NCBI RefSeq assembly: GCF_009765165.1
Contig: NZ_VLNU01000001.1
Span: 806,001-870,000 of the forward strand
Reading direction: 5' to 3'
Origin: Lysobacter panacisoli
GTDB lineage: Bacteria; Pseudomonadota; Gammaproteobacteria; Xanthomonadales; Xanthomonadaceae
DNA length: 64,000 nucleotides
Numbering within the stretch: position 1 is the stretch's first letter; each line of letters begins with the position of its first letter. Made by a program: the position numbers and the translations under genes. The notes under the pieces are model-generated. The model was not told the DNA's origin. It did not search any database and saw only the letters and a list, made by a program, of their open reading frames with translations. Below, piece by piece: positions 58,810-64,000 of this stretch.

Positions 58810-59553
58810 ATGGGGGCTGGCATCGCATGGGCGGTCGTCCTGGCTACGGCGTCGGTGACGCCGTCGACGCACTGGAACGTCACCGCACCGCCCGCCAACG
58901 CGGCCGAATGGCGCTGTGCCAACGAGTCGCGCAGCGACTGGACGGTCGGCATGGGTGCGCGCGGCGAGCTGCTGTTCGCCACGACACCCGCGCATCCGCC
59001 GGAACTCTCGCAGCCGCTGCCCGGCGGCGGACGACTGGTCGGCACGAACAAGGGCGAATGGGGCGGCACCGTCGCATGGGTGTCCGACTCCGGCGCGCAG
59101 CGGGTGGAGCTGCTCAACAAGCCGGTCGTCGCATTCGCGGCGTTCCGGGGCGAGGTGTTCATCGCCAGCGGTTCGAACATGTACGGTGAGCGCGGGGAGA
59201 TCCACCGCATGCATCGGCGCGGCGCAACGCGCTGGCAGATCGACAAGGTGCTGGACCTGGCGGAAGTCCCGAGCGCCGCCCTGCTCGAAGCGGATACGTG
59301 GACGCTGGTGACGAATCGCGGCGTGGTGCGCGTGGACCTGCGTACGCTGGCGACGTCGCGCCTGCACACGAACCTGCAGTGGGGCCAGGTGCATCCCGGC
59401 TCGGTCGTGCATCGTCAGGGCCGATGGTTCATCGGCGCGCGCAGCGCGGTGATCCGGTTGTCGCCGTTCAACGGCAGCTATCGCGAGGAATGGATGGTGC
59501 CGCCGTCGTGCGCGACGACGACGCCCGCCGGCACTTGCCACTGCAAGACTTGA
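58810..59553 (+). CDS. Hypothetical secreted or membrane-anchored repeat protein
   Basis: A 247-residue protein starting at ATG 58810, with a GGGGGG site five bases upstream. After a short hydrophobic start it has repeated beta-strand units (GELLFATTPA; GGTVAWVSDS; GEVFIASGSNMYGERG; RWFIGARSAVIRL) like a small beta-propeller. Cysteine-rich end (CATTTPAGTCHC). No family is recognised. Confidence 0.65.
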   Translation: MGAGIAWAVVLATASVTPSTHWNVTAPPANAAEWRCANESRSDWTVGMGARGELLFATTPAHPPELSQPLPGGGRLVGTNKGEWGGTVAWVSDSGAQRVELLNKPVVAFAAFRGEVFIASGSNMYGERGEIHRMHRRGATRWQIDKVLDLAEVPSAALLEADTWTLVTNRGVVRVDLRTLATSRLHTNLQWGQVHPGSVVHRQGRWFIGARSAVIRLSPFNGSYREEWMVPPSCATTTPAGTCHCKT

Positions 59554-59557
59554 CCGG

Positions 59558-60523
59558 CTAGCCGTGCGGCATCGCGTCGTCGGGCTCGGCGGCGATGCGC
59601 ACCGGCTCGACCGGCAACGAACCCGGCGCCGGTGCGCGAGGAATGCGTTCGGGCTCCACCGGCGCGTCGAGTTCGGTATTGATCACCACGATGCTGATGC
59701 GGCGGTTGATCGCGGCACGCGGATCCTTCTTGTCGAACGGCACCGACGCGGCCAGACCGACCACGCGCGAGACCTGCGCTTCTTCCAGTCCGCCCTCGAC
59801 CAGCGCGCGACGCGCGGCGTTGGCGCGTTCGGCGGAGAGTTCCCAGTTGCCGTAACCGCCGGCCGCGTGGAACGGAATCTCGTCGGTGTGGCCGCTCAAC
59901 GCGATGCGATGGTGGCCGTCGTTGAGCAGCTTGCCCAGTTCGCCGAGCAGCGTGTGTGCGTAGTCCTTCAGGCGCGCACTGGCGAGGTCGAACATCGGCC
60001 GGTTGAGGTGGTCGACGATCTGGATGCGCAAACCCTCCGGCGTGAGGTCGATCAGCAACTGGTCCTTGAATGGCGCCAGCGCCTGGCTGCGTTCCACCGC
60101 TTCCTCGAGTGTGCGCTTGAGCGCTTCGAGCCGGCGCGCCTCTTCCTCGCGCGCCGCCTGTTTTGCGGCCTGCGGCGTGATGCGCATCGGCTCGCGCGCG
60201 CCGAACTCGGCGCCGTGGCCGCCGGCGACGGCGACGGCGCTGGTGGTGGGAATCAGCCGGTCGGCCGCGCCACCGGGGCCGTTCGCACCGGGCGCGGGCT
60301 TGAGCGAGCGACCCGGCACTGCGCTGGGATTCTTGAAGTACTCGGAGATCGCCGCGCGCTGCTGCTTGTCGGCGACGCCGACGAGCCACATCACCAGGAA
60401 GAACGCCATCATCGCCGTGACGAAGTCCGCGTACGCCACCTTCCACGCGCCACCGTGATGGCCGCCCGCGACGCGCTTGATGCGTCGCAGGATGATGATC
60501 GGGCGATCCTTCGCGGTGGTCAT
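59558..60523 (-). CDS. motB: Flagellar motor stator protein MotB
   Basis: A 321-residue stator subunit. One N-terminal helix (about 30-50) carries the proton-channel aspartate D33 in YADFVTAMMAFFLVMW. A linker follows, then an OmpA-like peptidoglycan-binding domain (LSGHTDEIPF, WELSAERANAARRAL, NRRISIVV). It starts 3 bases after motA and forms the stator with it. The domain between helix and OmpA part is Gly/Ala-rich. Confidence 0.96.
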   Translation of the reverse strand: MTTAKDRPIIILRRIKRVAGGHHGGAWKVAYADFVTAMMAFFLVMWLVGVADKQQRAAISEYFKNPSAVPGRSLKPAPGANGPGGAADRLIPTTSAVAVAGGHGAEFGAREPMRITPQAAKQAAREEEARRLEALKRTLEEAVERSQALAPFKDQLLIDLTPEGLRIQIVDHLNRPMFDLASARLKDYAHTLLGELGKLLNDGHHRIALSGHTDEIPFHAAGGYGNWELSAERANAARRALVEGGLEEAQVSRVVGLAASVPFDKKDPRAAINRRISIVVINTELDAPVEPERIPRAPAPGSLPVEPVRIAAEPDDAMPHG

Positions 60524-60526
60524 GGG

Positions 60527-61381
60527 TCAGCGCTTGGCGCGCAGGTGCGCGTCGAGGTCGCTGAAGGCCGGCCGCATGTCGGAGAACAGCAGCTTGCGCG
60601 CGAATTCCACCGCGACGCTCGGCGAATAGCCGCGCAGGCTCGACACCAGCGCCATCTTGATGATCTCGAACGCCTTGGCTTCTTCCTGTGCGTGGTGATG
60701 CAACGCCGCCGCGAGCGGACCGACGAAGCCATAACCGAGCAAGATGCCGAGGAAGGTGCCGACCAGCGCGCCGGCGACGTGCTTTCCGATCTCCGCCGCT
60801 TCGCCACCGATCGAGGCCATCGTAATCACAATGCCAAGCACGGCCGCGACGATTCCGAAGCCCGGCAGCGAATCGGCGAGCACCTGCAGCGCATGCGCCG
60901 GCTCGCTGGCCTCCTTGCTGTGCGTCTCCAGTTCGACTTCCAGGACCTGTTCGAGTTCGTGCGGCTCGAAGTTGCCGCTGACCATCAGGCGCAGGCAGTC
61001 GGTAGTGAATTCCATCAGATGCTTGTCGGCCTGGAGCTTGGGATAGCGCGAGAACAGCTCGCTCGATGCGGGATCGTCGACGTCCCGCTCGATGCCCATC
61101 ATCCCTTCGCGGCGCGCCTTGTTCAGCACGTCGTACAGCATCGCGAGGATGTCGACGTAATCGCTCTTCTTGTAGTGCGAACCCTTGAGCAGCTTCGGGA
61201 CGCCCGAAGCGCAGGCCTTCACCACCTTCATCGGATTGGCGACCAGGAACGCGCCGAACGCGGCACCGCCGATGATGAGCAGCTCGTACGGTTGCCACAG
61301 CGCGCCGATCTTTCCGTGGGAAAGAACGAAGCCGCCCAGCACGCTGCCAAGCACGACGATGAAACCGATGATGATGAACAT
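60527..61381 (-). CDS. motA: Flagellar motor stator protein MotA
   Basis: A 284-residue proton-channel subunit with four helices (about 3-20, 28-48, 168-190, 200-220). RREGMMGIERDVDDP (about 90-105) is the cytoplasmic loop that meets the rotor, and PGFGIVAAVLGIVITM holds the conserved proline of helix 3. It heads the motA-motB pair. Confidence 0.96.
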   Translation of the reverse strand: MFIIIGFIVVLGSVLGGFVLSHGKIGALWQPYELLIIGGAAFGAFLVANPMKVVKACASGVPKLLKGSHYKKSDYVDILAMLYDVLNKARREGMMGIERDVDDPASSELFSRYPKLQADKHLMEFTTDCLRLMVSGNFEPHELEQVLEVELETHSKEASEPAHALQVLADSLPGFGIVAAVLGIVITMASIGGEAAEIGKHVAGALVGTFLGILLGYGFVGPLAAALHHHAQEEAKAFEIIKMALVSSLRGYSPSVAVEFARKLLFSDMRPAFSDLDAHLRAKR

Positions 61382-61581
61382 GTGGGGTCCCGATATACGA
61401 CAGGGTTATCGGCGCGACCGGCGGAACATTGAGCGCACGTGGCCAGCGTCTTCGTTCAGCTGTTTCACCGCGGCGTCATGTCCGCTGCGATCTCTTGCCT
61501 GCACCCAGGGAGCGGAGGCTGCCCCGGCCCCGGCGGATACCGGGGACCGGGGGAGCGTCTGGACCGTCCCACAGGATCGAC

Positions 61582-62319
61582 ATGAAGCGAATCGTGGTGG
61601 TCGTCGCGTTCATCCTCGCCTTCGCCGCGTTGACGGTCGGCGGCTCGATCTGGCACCGCTACCTGCGCACGCCGCCCCTCGCCCTAGAACCCCTGCCCTC
61701 GCACCTGATCGCGCTCGACACGCCCGCGGGGCGACGCCTGCTCGCGGAAAGCGACGCCGATGCCGATTACGATGCATTGCGGACAAACTTCGTCGCGCAG
61801 ACGCGTCGCGCGTACTGCGGCGTAGCGAGCGCGCTGGTCGCGCTCAATGCGTCGGGCGCATCGTTGGATCAGGAGAGCCTGTTCGCGGATGCGGACGTGG
61901 AACTGGATCCACTCAAGGTCAGTTTCGTCGGCATGTCGCTGCGCGAGTTCGGAGATCTTCTGCGTGCACATGGCGTCCATGCGACGGTCGTGCATGCCTC
62001 TTCCACCGATATCGACGGGTTCCGTCGCGCGGTGTCGTCGAACCTGCACCGCGAGGGCGATCTGCTGCTGGTCAACTACGAACGGGAACTGCTGGGGCAG
62101 AAGCGCATGGGCCACATCTCGCCCGTCGCCGCCTACGACGCGGACAGCGATCGCGTCCTGATCCTGGACGTCGCGGCACACCGCTACCCGCACGTATGGG
62201 TGACGATCGATACGCTGTGGGAAGCGATGAACGCGCCGGTCAATGAACAGACCACGCGCACTCGCGGGTACGTCACGGTCGCAGCGGACCCCCTTGCTGG
62301 CGAGCCCGCGCGTCGGTGA
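61582..62319 (+). CDS. Phytochelatin-synthase-like cysteine peptidase
   Basis: A 245-residue papain-fold protein with an N-terminal helix (about 4-22), probably a signal anchor. The catalytic triad is visible: C79 in RRAYCGVASAL, H178 in RMGHISPVAAYD and D196 in LILDVA. Bacterial members lack the C-terminal metal-sensing part and may hydrolyse glutathione rather than make phytochelatin. AGGA precedes the ATG. It is divergent from motA. Confidence 0.88.
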   Translation: MKRIVVVVAFILAFAALTVGGSIWHRYLRTPPLALEPLPSHLIALDTPAGRRLLAESDADADYDALRTNFVAQTRRAYCGVASALVALNASGASLDQESLFADADVELDPLKVSFVGMSLREFGDLLRAHGVHATVVHASSTDIDGFRRAVSSNLHREGDLLLVNYERELLGQKRMGHISPVAAYDADSDRVLILDVAAHRYPHVWVTIDTLWEAMNAPVNEQTTRTRGYVTVAADPLAGEPARR

Positions 62320-62608
62320 CAGCACGCGGCACTCTGCTGCGGATCTGGACAATCTGGCGCGAGTCATTGATCGGCAGCCTCGGCCTTCTGCTGCTCAGCA
62401 GCCTCACGACGGCCCGATTGTCCTCATCTGCCTTCCGTGATGTCGGGCGTCAAGGCGAACAATTCTTGCCGCGTACTTTGAACCTTGCGGGTCCTTCTTA
62501 CGGCGAAGATGCTGCAGGCTGCGCTGCCTCTCGTCCCGGCCATGCAGGCCGATCCGCATGGAGGCATCGTCGTCGGCCCCTCGGGGCGTAACAGAGGATG
62601 TGGTTGCC

Positions 62609-62866
62609 GTGAATTTCTTGATCTATCTGGTGGTGGGTGGTGTTGCGGGTTGGCTGGCGAGCATGTTGATGCGTCGGGACGCCTCGATGGGCATCGTGCT
62701 CAACATCGTGGTGGGCATCGTTGGCGGCTTCCTCGGTGGCTGGGCACTGCCGAAGGTGGGCCTGGTGTTCGGCAGCGGCTGGATTGGCTTCCTGATCACT
62801 GCCTTCATTGGTGCGGCGGTGCTGCTTCTCTTCATCAACCTGCTCACCCGCGGTCGCAGCCGGTGA
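62609..62866 (+). CDS. GlsB/YeaQ/YmgE-family membrane protein
   Basis: An 85-residue protein with three short Gly-rich helices (VVGGVAGWLASMLM; VVGIVGGFLGGWAL; ITAFIGAAVLLLFINLL), the layout of the YeaQ/YmgE stress-linked family. A GTG start at 62609 with GAGG upstream is chosen. Confidence 0.85.
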   Translation: MNFLIYLVVGGVAGWLASMLMRRDASMGIVLNIVVGIVGGFLGGWALPKVGLVFGSGWIGFLITAFIGAAVLLLFINLLTRGRSR

Positions 62867-62927
62867 CACATGCCCCGGTGCGCTGGTTCGCCGCGCACCG
62901 GTGGCTCCATGCCTCGGGATCACGTTC

Positions 62928-63302
62928 ATGAATGCAGGCAACAATGCCAAGGCGGCGCAGGCGGAATCGCACGATGCCGAGGCGAACGCTGCCTGGGGCA
63001 ACGTCCATAGCATCAGTCGCGCCGAGCGCGGCCCGGACGTAGCGACACTGTTGGCACCTGACGCAGAGCTCACATCCTCGCCACCGCGCCGTCCACACGC
63101 CGAGTACCGCATCGTCCGGGATCGCCACTGCGGTTACGAAGTGCAATATCGTCGCCGTTTCGCCTGGCTTCGAACTCCCTGGCTGCAATGCGGCCTCGCC
63201 GGTGGCATGGGCACCAACTCGCACGCCTCGCTTGAAGAGGCACGGGCCTTCGCCCTGTCGCATGCAAGCGCGGGTTGCGTCGAGTATCTGGGATTCCTGT
63301 AG
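62928..63302 (+). CDS. Hypothetical protein
   Basis: A 124-residue frame starting MNAGNNAKAAQAE, with a small C-terminal domain (YRIVRDRHCGYEVQYRRRFAWLRTPWLQCG) holding a repeated aromatic pattern. No good ribosome site and no recognised family; coding is plausible from length and composition only. Confidence 0.45.
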   Translation: MNAGNNAKAAQAESHDAEANAAWGNVHSISRAERGPDVATLLAPDAELTSSPPRRPHAEYRIVRDRHCGYEVQYRRRFAWLRTPWLQCGLAGGMGTNSHASLEEARAFALSHASAGCVEYLGFL

Positions 63303-63590
63303 GCCGCTCCTTCTCGCGAACGCTCATTCGCCGACTCCCGTCTGCGCAGTCACGCTGACACACTGCGCGCCGTGGTTCATCGCGATTCGTTTCTGCCAGG
63401 TAACCAGCAGCGATTTTCGCTTACTTGACAGCGCACGATCTCGGATTGTTCCGGGTGACGCGCCCCCTCTCTCGCCACGTATAAGGAAATCAGGACGACA
63501 TACGACCTGGTTGAAGCGCTTCGCTTTGGAGCCACCGAGGCCCCGGGCTGGTGCTCGACAGGAAATTCCACGCGATGGATTGGGAGGCGA
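63303..63590. other. Intergenic region upstream of the response regulator
   Basis: 288 bases with no gene supported. It has lower GC and more A/T-rich runs than most of the window and will hold the promoter of the regulator; I see no recognisable operator. Confidence 0.3.
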
Positions 63591-64000
63591 ATGAGCACTA
63601 CTGTCAGCAGGACCAGTGAGGCCGCGAATGGCAAGGCGTTCCGCGTCGTCCTGGCGGACGATCATCCAGTCGTCGCGAATGGCGTCAGGCTTTTGCTTGA
63701 GCAGAGTGGCTGCAAAGTCGTTGCCGTCGCCATGTCCACAGACAGTCTGCTGAGTGCGCTCGCCCGCACGACCTGCGACATCCTGGTGACCGACTTCAGC
63801 ATGCCGGGCGCCGAAGCCCTCGATGGTCTGTCGCTGCTGACCCTCTTGCGGAACCGGTGGCCCGTTCTCCCCATTGTCGTGCTCACTCAGGTTCAGAGTC
63901 CGGCTGTGTTGCGATCGATCGTGGGCTCTGGCGCCAACGCCGTCGTCAACAAGTCCGACCCTCTGTCCGAGTTGCTGCTGGCCGTGAACGCCGTGCTGCA
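63591..64000 (+). CDS. Response regulator receiver domain, NarL/RcsB type (3' end cut by window)
   Basis: The first 136 residues of a response regulator; GGAGG precedes the ATG. The acid pocket is D23-D24-H-P, the phosphorylated aspartate is in D-I-L-V-T-D-F-S-M-P-G, and the lysine is in VVNKSDP. The sequence matches receiver domains of the LuxR/NarL class; the output domain lies beyond the window. Confidence 0.85.
   Translation, partial: MSTTVSRTSEAANGKAFRVVLADDHPVVANGVRLLLEQSGCKVVAVAMSTDSLLSALARTTCDILVTDFSMPGAEALDGLSLLTLLRNRWPVLPIVVLTQVQSPAVLRSIVGSGANAVVNKSDPLSELLLAVNAVL

Noticed and set aside
1-64000. tRNA, rRNA, insertion sequence, prophage or CRISPR array
   Set aside because: Read through without finding cloverleaf sequences, transposase or integrase products, terminal repeats or regularly spaced repeats; a covariance-model scan could still find a short RNA I missed.

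Overview
The window is GC-rich, gene-dense DNA of gammaproteobacterial character. Gene content, gene order and an intergenic repeat style suggest a member of the Xanthomonadaceae/Lysobacteraceae (Lysobacter- or Luteimonas-like). This assignment is an inference from gene content; no rRNA gene is present to confirm it. I see no tRNA, rRNA, insertion sequence, prophage or CRISPR array.

Layout. 1-4.7 kb: the 3'-truncated end of a DUF11 surface protein, a cytoplasmic-type arylsulfatase and two membrane proteins. 4.7-50 kb is an almost continuous low-oxygen respiration island. It holds a group II PLP decarboxylase, a cysteine-synthase-like enzyme, the nirK-nirV-SCO-azurin operon (nitrite to NO), a TonB copper receptor, an oxygen-independent ubiquinone block (UbiD-like, UbiU, UbiV, and a chorismate mutase-UbiT fusion) with nadA and nadB, an NnrS operon with several uncharacterised membrane or small proteins, the quinol NO reductase qNorB, two FNR-type regulators, two hemN genes, an AlgE-type porin and the complete ccoNOQP-ccoGHIS cbb3 oxidase cluster. 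A block of ordinary housekeeping and secreted-protein genes (31-36.6 kb) interrupts it. 50-64 kb holds unrelated genes: an outer membrane beta-barrel, APC permease, AmiD-like amidase, 6-phosphogluconate dehydrogenase, lipocalin, dodecin, MotAB, a phytochelatin-synthase-like peptidase and the start of a response regulator.

Regulation ties the island together. I find twelve FNR-type boxes (TTGAY-N4-RTCAA and close variants). Most are followed by a TANNNT-like -10 element that puts the predicted start site 40.5-41.5 bp from the box centre, as in class II FNR promoters. They precede nirK, the copper receptor, the ubiD-ubiU-ubiV unit, the ubiT-nadA-nadB unit, nnrS, qnorB, both hemN genes, ccoN, the PLP decarboxylase, a DUF2249 gene and a CopD-like gene. 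Three of them (both hemN and nnrS) would give leaderless mRNAs. Both regulators keep the four iron-sulfur cysteines of E. coli FNR in identical spacing.

Together the genes describe a cell that, as oxygen falls, makes heme and ubiquinone without O2, respires the last oxygen with a cbb3 oxidase, and reduces nitrite to N2O through NirK and qNorB with azurin as a likely electron carrier and dedicated copper supply. No nitrate or N2O reductase lies in the window, so the denitrification chain seen here is partial. The most novel points are the chorismate mutase-UbiT fusion with every catalytic residue in register, and a pair of homologous 77-80 aa proteins ending in CCGGCxG, each sitting in an FNR-box transcription unit.
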